Notes under the pieces: generated by a model
What the model was told of the DNA's origin: nothing
What the model saw: only the letters and a program-made list of their open reading frames with translations
Database searches by the model: none
Position numbers and translations under genes: made by a program
In this document: positions 34,436 to 43,347 of the stretch, one piece after another
Layout: each line of letters begins with the position of its first letter
How positions within the stretch are numbered: position 1 is the stretch's first letter
Assembly: GCF_037338445.1 (NCBI RefSeq)
Contig: NZ_CP147838.1
Location: 1,302,001-1,366,000 of the forward strand
Reading direction: 5' to 3'
Source of the DNA: Salinibaculum sp. SYNS191
GTDB lineage: Archaea; Halobacteriota; Halobacteria; Halobacteriales; Haloarculaceae
DNA: 64,000 bases

Positions 34436-35542
34436 CTACTCCGCCTGGTCGTCGCGCTCGGAGTACTCGTAGGGGTCGCGGTCGCCCTCGACGTCGAGAT
34501 ACGTCTCGTTGACCATCCAGTCGCCGTCCTCGTCGCGCACCATGTACTCGCCGTAGTAGGGGACCCGGTTGTCGACCGTCTCGCGGAACGCCTCGCGCAT
34601 CGACGCCTTCGTCTCGCCGATGGTGCGCAGGTCGTCGTTGCGGTTCAGACACCCCTTCAGGTAGCCGTCGTGGGTGAGCCGGACCCGGTGGCAGTTGGCG
34701 CAGAAGGTCGGGTTCTCGACCGGGTCGACGATTTCGACCATCCCCCGCCCGGTCATCTCCGGCCCGGTCGGCGGTTCCGCCGACTGGACGCCGCCGTCGG
34801 AGGCCGCGAGCGACGTTGCGTCCGCGCCGACGGGCGGTTCGCTGCTCCCGACCCAGTAGCGCCGCCGGTCGTGCATCTCGCGGGTTTCGACGTGGTCGGC
34901 GCGGTCCTCCAGCCACTCGTGAACGCGGGCGATGTCGATCGCCCACTCGGGGTGGCCCGCGAGTTCCGGCATGTACTCGATGAGCTGCAACTGCAGCCCA
35001 TCGGTCTCGGCGACGTGGTCGACCATGTCCGGGATGTACCCCGCCGTCGGCTCGAAGACGACCATGTTGAGTTTCACCGGCGCGAGTCCCGCGTCCAGTG
35101 CCGCCTCGACGCCCTCGATGACCCTGTCGTAGGCCCCGCTCTGGGTGAGTTCCGCGAACGCGTCCGCGTCCATCGCGTCCTGGGAGATGTTGACCCGTTC
35201 GAGGCCCGCGTCGACGAGGTCCGGTGCCCGGCCGGGGAGGAACGTCCCGTTGGTCGTCATCGACACCTCCATGTCGTCGGGCGAGCGCCGGATTATCTCC
35301 TCCAGGTCCTCACGGAGCATCGGTTCGCCGCCGGTGAACTTCACCGCGTCGACGCCGAACTCGCGCGCGACCTCCAGAAACCGGACGATACGGTCGGCAG
35401 AGAGTTCGTCGTCCTGGGGCTCCATCGGACCGCGGGTGTCGCCCAGCCCCTCGTTGTGACAGTAGACGCAGTCGAAGTTACACCGGTCTGTCAGCGAGAC
35501 GCGGACACCCGACACCTCCCGTCCGAAATCGTCGGTGAGCAT
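34436..35542 (-). CDS. moaA: GTP 3',8-cyclase MoaA
   Basis: The 368-residue radical SAM enzyme has the N-terminal cluster C21-x3-C25-x2-C28 (C-N-F-D-C-V-Y-C) and the C-terminal cluster C-A-N-C-...-C with x2/x13 spacing. The K-F-T-G-G-E-P-M segment near residue 70 belongs to the SAM-binding motif. ATG at 35542 fits the family start. MoaA with MoaC converts GTP to cyclic pyranopterin monophosphate. An insertion of about 40 residues before the C-terminal cluster ([12 protein letters not shown]) is Gly/Ala-rich and probably disordered. It follows moaC on the minus strand with a 155-bp gap. Confidence 0.94.
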   Translation of the reverse strand: MLTDDFGREVSGVRVSLTDRCNFDCVYCHNEGLGDTRGPMEPQDDELSADRIVRFLEVAREFGVDAVKFTGGEPMLREDLEEIIRRSPDDMEVSMTTNGTFLPGRAPDLVDAGLERVNISQDAMDADAFAELTQSGAYDRVIEGVEAALDAGLAPVKLNMVVFEPTAGYIPDMVDHVAETDGLQLQLIEYMPELAGHPEWAIDIARVHEWLEDRADHVETREMHDRRRYWVGSSEPPVGADATSLAASDGGVQSAEPPTGPEMTGRGMVEIVDPVENPTFCANCHRVRLTHDGYLKGCLNRNDDLRTIGETKASMREAFRETVDNRVPYYGEYMVRDEDGDWMVNETYLDVEGDRDPYEYSERDDQAE

Positions 35543-35697
35543 TGTTTTGCTAATCAATCACACTCGACGTATTTAAACAGTGGCCTGTCGGGTCGGAGAA
35601 TCACCGCCGCCGGGCCCACACCCGGTGTCACTCGTCGGTCCGCGACCGTTCGACGGAGTGTCAGACCCCGCGCTCCGACAGCGTCGACCGCCGCGCA

Positions 35698-36192
35698 TCA
35701 GACGTTCTCTTTGCGTTTCTCGACGATGCGGACGTTCCGGATTTCCGTCGCCGGGTACTGCCCGTCCGCGTCCTTCTCGGCGGCTTTCACCATGTCCCAG
35801 ACGACGTTCAGCCCCGTCGTGACGCCCTCCAGCGCCTCCATCTCGCAACCGGTCTTGCCGACCGTCTCGACCGCGACGGTCAGTTCGACGGTCGTCTCGT
35901 CGAGTGTGAAGTCGGTGTCGACGTTGGTGATGGGAATCTGGTGGCACATCGGAATCGTCTCCCAGGTGTGCTTGACCGCCTGGATAGCGCCGACCCGCGC
36001 CGTTGCCAGCACGTCGCCCTTCTCGACGTCGTCCGCCCGGATGGCCGCGACGGTCGACGACCGGAGGTGGAGTTCCCCCCGCGCGACGGCCCGGCGCTGG
36101 CTGTCGGGCTTGTCGCCCACGTCGACCATCTGCGCGTCCCCCGCCGCGTCGACGTGGGTGAGTTCGTCGGCCGCGTCGTCCTCGTCACTCAT
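35698..36192 (-). CDS. moaC: Cyclic pyranopterin monophosphate synthase MoaC
   Basis: A 164-residue protein with the MoaC signature M-V-D-V-G-D-K, A-V-A-R-G-E-L, P-M-C-H-Q-I-P-I near residue 80 and E-M-E-A-L-E-G-V-T near residue 113, carrying the catalytic Lys/Asp context of the family. The first 20 residues are acidic and variable. The start overlaps the 3' end of the MoaB/MogA gene by 8 bp, so both are translationally linked. The enzyme completes cPMP formation from the MoaA product. Confidence 0.95.
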   Translation of the reverse strand: MSDEDDAADELTHVDAAGDAQMVDVGDKPDSQRRAVARGELHLRSSTVAAIRADDVEKGDVLATARVGAIQAVKHTWETIPMCHQIPITNVDTDFTLDETTVELTVAVETVGKTGCEMEALEGVTTGLNVVWDMVKAAEKDADGQYPATEIRNVRIVEKRKENV

Positions 36193-36805
36193 CGTGGCCC
36201 CCGTGGTCGCCGTGGCGGCCGGTCGCGAGGCCGACGACGTGTCCGACGACGGGTACCACGAGTTCCTGCACGCCGAAGGTCGCCGCCTGCTCGCTGCCGG
36301 GCAGACAAAAGGTCGGGACGCCCTCCGCGACGCCGGCCGTCGCCCGCGTGAGCATCCCGTGCGGACCGACGTCCTCGACCGAGCGGGCGCGGAACTGTTC
36401 CCCGAAGCCGGGAATCTCCCGGTCGAACATCGGCCGGAGCGCCTCGACGGTCACGTCGTCGGGCGTCAGTCCGGTCCCGCCGGTCGTCACGACCGCGTCG
36501 ACGTCGTCGTTGCCGAGCAGTACCTGGAAGCGCTCGCGGAGTATCAGTTCGTCGTCGGCGACGAGTTCGCGGACTGTGACGGCGTGTCCCGCCTCCTCGA
36601 TGCCCGCGACGAGCGCGTCACCGCTGGCGTCGGTCTCGACCGTCCGACTCGACGAGACCGTCAGGACGGCGAACGCGACGGTGTCCGCGTCGTGGTCGTG
36701 GTGGTCGTGGTCGTGATGGTGGCCGTCGTGTTCGTGGTCGTGGTCGTGGTCGTCACCGTGTTCGTGCCCTTCTTTGTGGTCGTGATGGTGGTCGTCGTCT
36801 GTCAT
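36185..36805 (-). CDS. moaB: Molybdenum cofactor biosynthesis protein MoaB/MogA with His-rich N-terminus
   Basis: From ATG 36805 the protein has 206 residues. The first 40 are dominated by His and Asp (D-D-H-H-H-D-H-K, repeated H-D-H and H-H-H-D), followed by the MoCF_biosynth fold: A-V-L-T-V-S-S-S-R, V-T-T-G-G-T-G-L-T-P-D-D-V-T near residue 115, and L-P-G-S-E-Q-A-A near residue 170. The fold adenylylates MPT before metal insertion. The His-rich segment is probably a metal-binding or storage tail. A shorter His-rich region (R-H-G-D-H-G-G-H) ends the protein. It overlaps moaC by 8 bp. Confidence 0.9.
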   Translation of the reverse strand: MTDDDHHHDHKEGHEHGDDHDHDHEHDGHHHDHDHHDHDADTVAFAVLTVSSSRTVETDASGDALVAGIEEAGHAVTVRELVADDELILRERFQVLLGNDDVDAVVTTGGTGLTPDDVTVEALRPMFDREIPGFGEQFRARSVEDVGPHGMLTRATAGVAEGVPTFCLPGSEQAATFGVQELVVPVVGHVVGLATGRHGDHGGHDE

Positions 36806-36939
36806 TGTCCTCCAGTTGTCTGCCACGAAGTTAGTATCTCGGGATACAGCGGTCGCGAGCGAATCCCGGTGTGACCGACGCGGGCGAGTGCGGGTGGCGG
36901 ACGGAGAGACTTTTGTCGAGCGGCCCAGTACCATGTGGC

Positions 36940-38151
36940 ATGGACGATACGGGATTCGAGGCGGTGACGCAACTCGCCGACGCACGCGCGCAGTTGCGCG
37001 AGTACTGTAGCCCCCACGGCCGGACCGAACGCCGCCCGACGGGCGAAGCACTCGGGCGCGTCCTCGCGACCGGCGTCGAGGCCGGTCGGGCCGTCCCCCA
37101 CTACGACCGGGCGGCGATGGACGGCTACGCCGTCCGCGCGGAGGACACCTTCGGAGCCAGCGACCGCTCCCCCGTCCGACTGGAGGCGGGCGAGGACGCC
37201 GTGACGCCGGGCAGGGCCGTTGCCGTCCACACGGGCAGCGCCGTTCCCGAAGGGGGCGACGCCGTCGTGATGGTCGAGTACACCGAGCAGCAGGACGGCG
37301 ACCTGCTGGTCTACGACGCCGTCGCCGGCGGCGAGAACGTCGCCCCCGCCGGCGAAGACGTCGAGGCGGGCCAGCACCTCCTCGACGCGGGGCACAGACT
37401 CCGGGCCTCCGACCTCGCGCTGCTGCGCGCGACCGGTCGGGACGCGGTGACGGTGGCCCAGCGGCCGCGGGTGAGCGTGATTCCGACCGGCGAGGAACTC
37501 GTCGCGCCGGGCGAGGAACCCGGCCCCGGCGAAATCGTCGAGACGAACGGCCTCGTGGTCTCCTCGCTGGTCGAGCAGTGGGGCGGCGAGGTGACAACCC
37601 GGGACATCGTGACCGACGACGAGGAGCGACTCCGGTCGGCGGTCAGTGCCGACACGGACCACGACGTCGTCGTCACGAACGGCGGGTCCTCCGTCGGCGA
37701 CCGCGACCTGATTCCGGACGTCGTCGCGGACCTCGGCGAGGTGGTGGTCCACGGGGTCGCAATCAAGCCGGGCCACCCGGTCGGATTCGGCGTCGTCGAC
37801 GAGACGCCGGTGCTGATGTTGCCGGGGTACCCGGTCTCGTGTCTGGTCAACGCCGTCCAGTTCCTGCGACCCGCTATCGCCTGGCTGGCGGGGACCGAAC
37901 CGAGCGAACACCCGACGACGCAGGCCCGGCTGACGGCGAAGCTCCGGAGTTCCCCCGGCGAGCGCACCTTCGCGCGCGTCCGGGTCGGCGAGGTTGAGGA
38001 CGAGGAGTCGCTTCCCCCGTGTGAACCGGTCCGCGTCAGCGGCGCAGGCGTCATGTCGAGCGTCACGCTCGCGGACGGCTGGGTCGTGGTCCCCGAACCG
38101 CGCGAGGGAATCGCCGCCGGGGAGACGGTGACCGTCCAGCGCTGGGAGTGA
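36940..38151 (+). CDS. moeA: Molybdopterin molybdotransferase MoeA, single-domain copy
   Basis: The 403-residue MoeA starts at ATG 36940 and lacks the periplasmic-binding domain of the copy at 32196. A-A-M-D-G-Y-A-V-R-A near residue 60, V-I-P-T-G-E-E-L-V, G-G-S-S-V-G-D-R-D and L-P-G-Y-P-V-S-C are the conserved loops. Two MoeA paralogues are common in archaea and may separate Mo from W insertion. It is divergent from the moaB-moaC-moaA operon with a 134-bp promoter region and lies upstream of the alcohol dehydrogenase and AOR genes. Confidence 0.92.
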   Translation: MDDTGFEAVTQLADARAQLREYCSPHGRTERRPTGEALGRVLATGVEAGRAVPHYDRAAMDGYAVRAEDTFGASDRSPVRLEAGEDAVTPGRAVAVHTGSAVPEGGDAVVMVEYTEQQDGDLLVYDAVAGGENVAPAGEDVEAGQHLLDAGHRLRASDLALLRATGRDAVTVAQRPRVSVIPTGEELVAPGEEPGPGEIVETNGLVVSSLVEQWGGEVTTRDIVTDDEERLRSAVSADTDHDVVVTNGGSSVGDRDLIPDVVADLGEVVVHGVAIKPGHPVGFGVVDETPVLMLPGYPVSCLVNAVQFLRPAIAWLAGTEPSEHPTTQARLTAKLRSSPGERTFARVRVGEVEDEESLPPCEPVRVSGAGVMSSVTLADGWVVVPEPREGIAAGETVTVQRWE

Positions 38152-38242
38152 GTCGCCCTTAGTCCGTCTCACAGGCCGCCGGGAATCCCCGATATCGGAT
38201 GTCCTGCAGTAATAGTTCATGATTCTTTACCATAATCAGTAA

Positions 38243-38249
38243 CTATAAG
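38243..38249 (+). promoter_or_regulatory. TATA box for the alcohol dehydrogenase at 38277
   Basis: A ctataag element is 28-34 bp upstream of ATG 38277, inside an A/T-rich patch that contrasts with the surrounding coding DNA. The spacing fits a leaderless transcript. Confidence 0.6.
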
Positions 38250-38276
38250 TTTCTCTGAAATGTGTTTCCAATTGCC

Positions 38277-39344
38277 ATGCAGGCAGTTGTACTGGAGGAG
38301 TTCCAAGAGCCTCTAACTGTGCAGGACGTTGAGCGCCCAGAACCAGAACCCCACGGAGTCGTCGCAAAAGTCGTCGGCTGCGGTGTCTGTCGGTCGGACT
38401 GGCACTGCTGGCAGGGAGACTGGGACTGGTTCGGATACCGGCCCGACCCGCCGCACATCCTCGGTCACGAGCCAACCGGCCGTATCGTGGAAGTCGGCGA
38501 GGAAGTGGAGAACGTCGAGGAGGGCGAGGAGATCGCGATTCCCTTCAACTTCGCGTGCGGAACGTGTGACCTGTGCCGGAACGGACGGGAGAACATCTGC
38601 GAGAACCACATCGGCCTCGGCTTCATGAACGAGGCCCCCGGCGCGTTCGCCGAGGAAGTCCACATCCCCAACGCCGACATCAACGCCGTGCCCCTGCCGG
38701 AGGGCATCGACGCCGAGACGGCGGCGGGGTGTGGCTGCCGGTTCATGACATCGTTCCACGCCATGGCCCACCGTGCGCCCGTGAGCGCCGGCGACGACGT
38801 CGTCGTCCACGGCTGTGGCGGCATCGGACTGTCGGCGATCCACATCGCCGACGCCCTCGGTGGCAACGTCATCGGCGTCGACCTGATGGACGACAAACTC
38901 GAACGCGCCGAGGAACTTGGTGCCGTCGAGACCATCAACGCCAAAGACGTCGACGACCCCGCCGCAGAGGTACACGACATCACGAACGGCGGTGCCGACA
39001 TCTCCTGTGACGCGCTGGGCATCGAGACCACGTGTCTGAACGCCGTCAACTCGCTGAAGAAGGGCGGCGTCCACGTCCAGGTCGGCCTGACGACGGCCGA
39101 AGAGGAGGGGACCATCGGGCTCCCCACCGACGAGTTCGTCGCCAAGGAAATCGACTTCAAGGGCTCGCTCGGACTCCAGCCCTCGCGGTACTCGGAGATG
39201 CTGGACATGATCGACTCCGGCAAGCTCGACCCGACCGCGCTCGTCGAGGACACCATCGACATCCACCAGGTCCCCGACGAACTCGAAGCGATGACCGAGT
39301 TCAACACGGTCGGCATCCCGGTCTGCAACGACTTCACCAGCTGA
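38277..39344 (+). CDS. Zinc-dependent alcohol dehydrogenase
   Basis: The 355-residue MDR enzyme has the catalytic zinc residues in G-C-G-V-C-R-S-D and G-H-E-P-T-G, the structural zinc cysteines C-G-T-C-D-L-C-...-C, and a nucleotide motif H-G-C-G-G-I-G-L near residue 180. An in-frame GTG at 38262 is possible but ATG 38277 follows the TATA box at the usual distance. It would oxidise a primary alcohol to an aldehyde. Lying between moeA and the AOR gene on the same strand, it may feed aldehyde to the tungsten enzyme, which is inference. Confidence 0.88.
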   Translation: MQAVVLEEFQEPLTVQDVERPEPEPHGVVAKVVGCGVCRSDWHCWQGDWDWFGYRPDPPHILGHEPTGRIVEVGEEVENVEEGEEIAIPFNFACGTCDLCRNGRENICENHIGLGFMNEAPGAFAEEVHIPNADINAVPLPEGIDAETAAGCGCRFMTSFHAMAHRAPVSAGDDVVVHGCGGIGLSAIHIADALGGNVIGVDLMDDKLERAEELGAVETINAKDVDDPAAEVHDITNGGADISCDALGIETTCLNAVNSLKKGGVHVQVGLTTAEEEGTIGLPTDEFVAKEIDFKGSLGLQPSRYSEMLDMIDSGKLDPTALVEDTIDIHQVPDELEAMTEFNTVGIPVCNDFTS

Positions 39345-39492
39345 AGTCACTCCCTCCCCTGATGGATGGAGTGTGGGAGATTCGCTGTCTTTCCCCTCGC
39401 AGGCCGTTTTTTCGGAGGCTGCTTCCCGAGCGGCCGTGCCGTGTCAGAACGCCCGAGAGCAGTGAGGGAGTCATCACCCCCGCCCGGCACAG

Positions 39493-39948
39493 TCACCCAA
39501 GCGGGACGATAGCCGGGCCGTCCGGCGTGTCGTGGACGCTGACGTCGATGCCGTACACCTCCGAGATGGCGTCGGCGGTCAGCACCTCGGGTGAGCCCTG
39601 GGCGTACACCCCCCCATCGGAGATGAGCACGACGTGGTCGCTGTACCTGGCCGCGAGCGTCAGGTCGTGCATCGCGTGGACGACGGCGAGGCCGTTCGGG
39701 GCCTCCTCGCGCAACAGCGACAGCACTTCGAGTTCGTGGCGGATGTCGAGGTCACTCGTCGGCTCGTCCAGCACCAGGCCCCGCGGCTCCTGTGCCAGCG
39801 CTCGCGCGAGGATCACCTTCTGGCGCTGCCCGCCGCTCAGCGAGCCGACGTTGCGCATCGCGATGTCCTCGATACCGAGGCGGTCGATGAGCGTGGCCGC
39901 GACTTCCCGGTCGCGTCGCTCCTGGGGAGCGGACTGCGCGTGGTGACC
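39493..39948 (-). pseudogene. 3' fragment of an ABC transporter ATPase (FecE/BtuD-like)
   Basis: The fragment begins abruptly in the region before the signature motif and contains L-S-G-G-Q-R-Q-K (signature), L-V-L-D-E-P-T (Walker B), H-A-M-H-D-L-T-L (switch His) and the C-terminal V-L-T-A-D-A-I-S-E-V-Y-G of iron/cobalamin transporter ATPases. Walker A and the first half are absent; the upstream codons in the frame are not protein-like. The frame ends at a stop, so this is a truncated gene, not a working ATPase. The truncation point coincides with the start of an unrelated plus-strand fragment at about 39938. Confidence 0.8.
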
Positions 39949-40086
39949 GAGGCGGGCACCCCGGTCCGGGAGGGCACGGTCGAGACCGGCGGGTGGGTCC
40001 GACCGCTGCTGCGCGACGGCGCGCCGACGCTGGAGGTCGAATCCCACGCGAACGGGCGGTACCGACCGACGAATCTCGACGCGTAG
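39938..40086 (+). pseudogene. C-terminal fragment of an unidentified protein
   Basis: About 49 protein-like residues in the plus frame (V-V-T-E-A-G-T-P-V-R-E-G-T-V-E-T-G-G-W-V-R-P-L) end in a TAG at 40086. There is no start codon matching a real N-terminus: upstream, the frame runs antisense through the ABC ATPase remnant. The family is not recognised. Its 5' boundary coincides with the broken end of that remnant, so this seems to be a recombination junction joining the 3' ends of two genes. Confidence 0.45.
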
Positions 40087-40223
40087 CCACTGCGCCCCCG
40101 ACACAGAGCGCCGCTGGGCCCGGACAGTGCGCATCCCCACTAGTTATGTCGGTATAGACATATCGGGAGATGAAGGGGTTGTCGCTGCCGAATACGCCGG
40201 TTTTGGGTGAAATTCCCCCTAAT

Positions 40224-40230
40224 CATTAAG
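40224..40230 (+). promoter_or_regulatory. TATA box for the AOR gene
   Basis: A cattaag element lies 30-36 bp upstream of ATG 40260, preceded by a C-rich stretch that could hold the BRE. The distance suggests a leaderless or near-leaderless transcript. Confidence 0.5.
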
Positions 40231-40259
40231 TGGATTGCAGCCAGTTGTAGTAAGTGACA

Positions 40260-42197
40260 ATGACTGACCTAGGAGGATTCCACGACCACCTCGCGCGGGT
40301 CGACCTGAGCGAGGGGAGCGTGAACTACGAGGGCATCGACGACGAAGATGCCAAGAAGTACATCGGGGCGCGAGGGCTCGGCGTCAAGTACGTCTTCGAC
40401 AACGGACCGGACGTGGACCCGCTGGGTCCGGACAACCTGCTGGCGTTCATGAACGGTCCGCTGACCGGGACACAGGTAACGATGAGCGGGCGCATCGCGG
40501 TCTGTACGAAGTCGCCCATCGCGGGCCAGGTCACCGACTCCCACCACGGCGGCTGGAGCGGGGCGCGGCTCAAGTGGGCGGGCTTCGACGGCCTCCTGTT
40601 CGAGGGGCGGGCCGACGAACCCGTCTACGCCTACGTCGAGGACGGCGAGGTCGAACTGCGTGACGCCTCGCACCTGTGGGGCGAGGGCATCCACGACACG
40701 ATAGACGAACTCGAAGCGGAGTGCGATGGTTCCTACGGCAAGAACCTCTCGACGATGGCCATCGGGCCCGCCGGCGAGAACGAGGTCCGGTACTCCTGCA
40801 TCGTCAACGAGGACGACCGAGCGTCCGGCCGCGGCGGCACCGGCGCGGTCATGGGGTCGAAGAACCTCAAGGCCATCGTCGTCAAGTCCACCACGGACAT
40901 GCAGAAGCCGGCGGACCCGGAGACGTTCCGCGAGGGCCACAAGCAGGCGATGCAACTCATCCAGGAGTCGGACGTCACGGGACCCAACGAGGGCGGCCTC
41001 TCCGTGTACGGGACGAACGTCCTGATGAACCTCACCGAGGAGATGGACGGGCTGCCGACGAAGAACGCCCAGTACACGTCGACGGGGTCGATGGCCGACT
41101 CCGAAGGCGCGGACATCGACGCCGAGCGCGTCTCCGGTGAGAACGTCCGCGAGAACATCCTCGTCGACGAGCCCACCTGTCACTCCTGCCCGGTCGCCTG
41201 CAAGAAGGAGGTCGAAATCCAGACGATGCACAAGGGCGAGGAGATGAACGTCCGGATGGAGTCCGTCGAGTACGAGTCGGCGTGGGCGCTCGGCCCCAAC
41301 TCGGGGCACACGAACCGCGACGACATGGTGCTGATGATAGACCGGTGCAACGACCTCGGCCTGGACACCATCGACGCCGGCAACACCCTGGCGATGGCGA
41401 TGGAGATGACCGAGGAAGGCAAGTTCGACGAACTCGGCGACGGCGTCGACTGGGGCGACTCCGAGGAGATGATAGAGCTCCTCGACCGCATCGCCCACCG
41501 CGAGGACGAACTCGCGGACAACCTGGCCGGTGGCTCCAACCACCTCGCCGAGGAGTTCGACGCGGCGGACAACTCCCTGGCGGTCAAGGGACAGACGATA
41601 GCCGCCTACGACCCGCGGTGCATGAAGGGGATGGCAATCGGCTTCGCCACCTCGAACCGCGGTGCCTGCCACCTGCGCGGGTACACCCCGGCCGCCGAGA
41701 TTCTCGGCATCCCCGAGCAGGTCGACCCCCACGAGCCCGAGGGCAAGGGCGAGCTGTGCGTGGTCTTCCAGGACCTCCACGCAGTGAGCGACTCCTTCGA
41801 CATCTGCAAGTTCAACGCCTTCGCGGAGGGCATCGAGGAGTACGTGCTCCAGTACAACGGGATGACCGGCCGCGACGTCGACGAGGACGAGCTGATCGAG
41901 GCCGGCAAGCGCATCTACACGCTCGAACGCTACTACAACAACCTGGCCGGCTTCGACGGCGCGGACGACGACCTGCCGGGCCGGTTCGTCGAGGGCCACG
42001 AGGACGCCATCCCCGCACAGGGCGGCTCCGAGGGCCAGCTCGCGGAACTCGACCAGCTGAAAGCGGAGTACTACGACGTGCGGGGCTGGGTCGACGGCGT
42101 CGTCCCCGACGAGCGGCTGGACGAACTCGGCATCGACATCGGCCCCGGGACGGGCGTCTCCAGCGGCGACGACTCGCAGGCTCCGGCGGACGACTGA
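40260..42197 (+). CDS. aor: Aldehyde:ferredoxin oxidoreductase (tungsten enzyme)
   Basis: The 645-residue AOR starts at ATG 40260; GTG 40254 is possible. The 4Fe-4S ligands appear as C307-x2-C310-x3-C314 (C-H-S-C-P-V-A-C) and a fourth Cys516 in D-I-C-K-F-N, about 209 residues later, close to the 288/291/295/494 arrangement of Pyrococcus AOR. The N-terminal domain binds the bis-pterin, with G-A-R-G-L-G-V-K-Y and S-G-R-G-G-T-G-A-V-M-G-S-K-N-L-K-A. It oxidises aldehydes to carboxylates with ferredoxin as acceptor. It is the likely client of the surrounding tungstate import and pterin genes. Confidence 0.93.
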   Translation: MTDLGGFHDHLARVDLSEGSVNYEGIDDEDAKKYIGARGLGVKYVFDNGPDVDPLGPDNLLAFMNGPLTGTQVTMSGRIAVCTKSPIAGQVTDSHHGGWSGARLKWAGFDGLLFEGRADEPVYAYVEDGEVELRDASHLWGEGIHDTIDELEAECDGSYGKNLSTMAIGPAGENEVRYSCIVNEDDRASGRGGTGAVMGSKNLKAIVVKSTTDMQKPADPETFREGHKQAMQLIQESDVTGPNEGGLSVYGTNVLMNLTEEMDGLPTKNAQYTSTGSMADSEGADIDAERVSGENVRENILVDEPTCHSCPVACKKEVEIQTMHKGEEMNVRMESVEYESAWALGPNSGHTNRDDMVLMIDRCNDLGLDTIDAGNTLAMAMEMTEEGKFDELGDGVDWGDSEEMIELLDRIAHREDELADNLAGGSNHLAEEFDAADNSLAVKGQTIAAYDPRCMKGMAIGFATSNRGACHLRGYTPAAEILGIPEQVDPHEPEGKGELCVVFQDLHAVSDSFDICKFNAFAEGIEEYVLQYNGMTGRDVDEDELIEAGKRIYTLERYYNNLAGFDGADDDLPGRFVEGHEDAIPAQGGSEGQLAELDQLKAEYYDVRGWVDGVVPDERLDELGIDIGPGTGVSSGDDSQAPADD

Positions 42198-42224
42198 TAC
42201 GGCTGCGCGACAATTTTTCTACGC

Positions 42225-42623
42225 ATGGACGACGATGACGACGACTTCGAATTTCGCATAGAGGCGCGACTGACCAGCCACGGCGTCTACGTCAACGACG
42301 TCGAGCAGGGCGAGGACAGCTACAGTATCGAGTACGAGTCCGTCTCGCTGGACAGCGAAGGGGTCGTGCCACACCGCGAGGTCGGCCGGGTCATCAACGT
42401 CTTCCGGGACCTGCACGAGGACGACTGGGACGGGGCGGCTATCGAGGCCCTCGTGACGGACCTGGAGGGCGTCCCGCGGGGCGAGTGGCACGTCGAACAG
42501 GAGTGGCTCGACGAACTCCACAACGGCGACCTCACGGAAGTCGACTTCTCGCAGAAGGTCATCGAGACCATCACGCCGGCGGACCCGGAGACGGACGCCG
42601 ATGCGGACGCCGACGCCGACTGA
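42225..42623 (+). CDS. Conserved acidic hypothetical protein downstream of AOR
   Basis: The 132-residue protein begins with an Asp run, then F-E-F-R-I-E-A-R-L-T-S-H-G-V-Y-V, E-V-G-R-V-I-N-V-F-R-D-L and W-L-D-E-L-H-N-G-D-L-T-E. It ends in a short (A-D) repeat. There is no signal, membrane helix or metal motif. The 27-bp gap to AOR and shared strand imply co-transcription, so it may be an accessory or regulator of the enzyme, but this is inference from position. I do not recognise a named family. Confidence 0.65.
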   Translation: MDDDDDDFEFRIEARLTSHGVYVNDVEQGEDSYSIEYESVSLDSEGVVPHREVGRVINVFRDLHEDDWDGAAIEALVTDLEGVPRGEWHVEQEWLDELHNGDLTEVDFSQKVIETITPADPETDADADADAD

Positions 42624-42655
42624 CCCGTCCCGCCAGTCCGCCTCCGGACGCGACC

Positions 42656-43012
42656 CTATCCGAGAGCGACGGGATGGCGGATGTCGAGCGCCGTCTCGAA
42701 CTCGTCGAGGCGGTCGAGGCGGCGGCCGTCCCGGCGGAACTGTTCCTCGTGCGCCCGCCGGACGGCGTCGATTTCGCGGTCTTCGAGGTGCAGGTCCGCG
42801 GCGACGCGTTCCCAGTGGTCGATGCCCACGAGGTAGTACACCGTGTCCGGGCACTCGATGCACTCGAACCGGCGCTCGTAGGACTCGCGGCGCTCGGCCA
42901 GGTGGCCGTGGACGCGTTCGAGCAGCGCCGACAGTTGCGGGAGCGTGACGCTGGCCCGGGCACCGGCGAGCAGCACTATCTGGCCCTCGATGGGGTGAGA
43001 CGGGGTCGACAT
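42656..43012 (-). CDS. Hypothetical protein with a CxxC motif
   Basis: ATG at 43012 gives 118 residues, mostly helical. Features are L-P-Q-L-S-A-L-L-E-R-V-H, an F-E-C-I-E-C-P-D-T metal-like pair near residue 50, V-G-I-D-H-W-E-R-V-A-A-D-L and an R/E-rich C-terminus. It is 17 bp downstream of the 43030-43290 gene on the same strand, so they form a small operon. No family recognised; the double Cys suggests zinc or iron-sulfur binding or redox use. Confidence 0.6.
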   Translation of the reverse strand: MSTPSHPIEGQIVLLAGARASVTLPQLSALLERVHGHLAERRESYERRFECIECPDTVYYLVGIDHWERVAADLHLEDREIDAVRRAHEEQFRRDGRRLDRLDEFETALDIRHPVALG

Positions 43013-43029
43013 GGCGAGGCGTTCCGGCG

Positions 43030-43290
43030 TCACCCGCCTGCTCGAATCGCCTTCTGCGAGAACTTCTCGACGACGGGGTCGAGCACGTCGTCGCTCTCGG
43101 CTTCGAACGCCACGGTGACTTCCGTGAGTTGCAGGGACGGGCCGATTGAGACCGTGTCCTCGGAGACGGAGGCACGCCAGTGCTCGCCCGCGACCGTCCG
43201 GTCGTCGACCCGGGTGCCGCCGACACGCTCCAGGTAGCCCATCGCGGCCCTGGCAGACAGCCCCCGGTAGCTCCGTTCGCGTGCTATCAT
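43030..43290 (-). CDS. Small conserved hypothetical protein
   Basis: The 86-residue protein starts M-I-A-R-E-R-S-Y-R-G-L-S-A-R-A-A-M-G-Y-L and ends with an amphipathic F-S-Q-K-A-I-R-A-G-G helix. It has no cysteine pair or signal sequence. The ending G-G is intriguing next to two MoaD-type genes but there is no beta-grasp pattern. It lies between two other small minus-strand genes, opposite to the AOR gene. I do not recognise it. Confidence 0.6.
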   Translation of the reverse strand: MIARERSYRGLSARAAMGYLERVGGTRVDDRTVAGEHWRASVSEDTVSIGPSLQLTEVTVAFEAESDDVLDPVVEKFSQKAIRAGG

Positions 43291-43347
43291 TGTCGGGTAC
43301 AGGGAGCGCCCGCCAGTATAGTTGTCGCTGCTGTGCGCGGCAGTCGG

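Noticed and set aside
36701..36800. Simple repeat of gtggtcgtg type
   Set aside because: It encodes the His-rich N-terminus of MoaB, so it is coding low complexity rather than a separate repeat element.
34169..36874. 900-codon plus-strand frame opposite moaA and moaC
   Set aside because: It lies antisense to moaA, moaC and moaB, whose catalytic motifs are unmistakable; the frame shows Arg/Val-rich shadow composition.
40269..41999. Minus-strand frame through the AOR gene
   Set aside because: AOR cysteine ligands and spacing are exact; the antisense frame has no motif.
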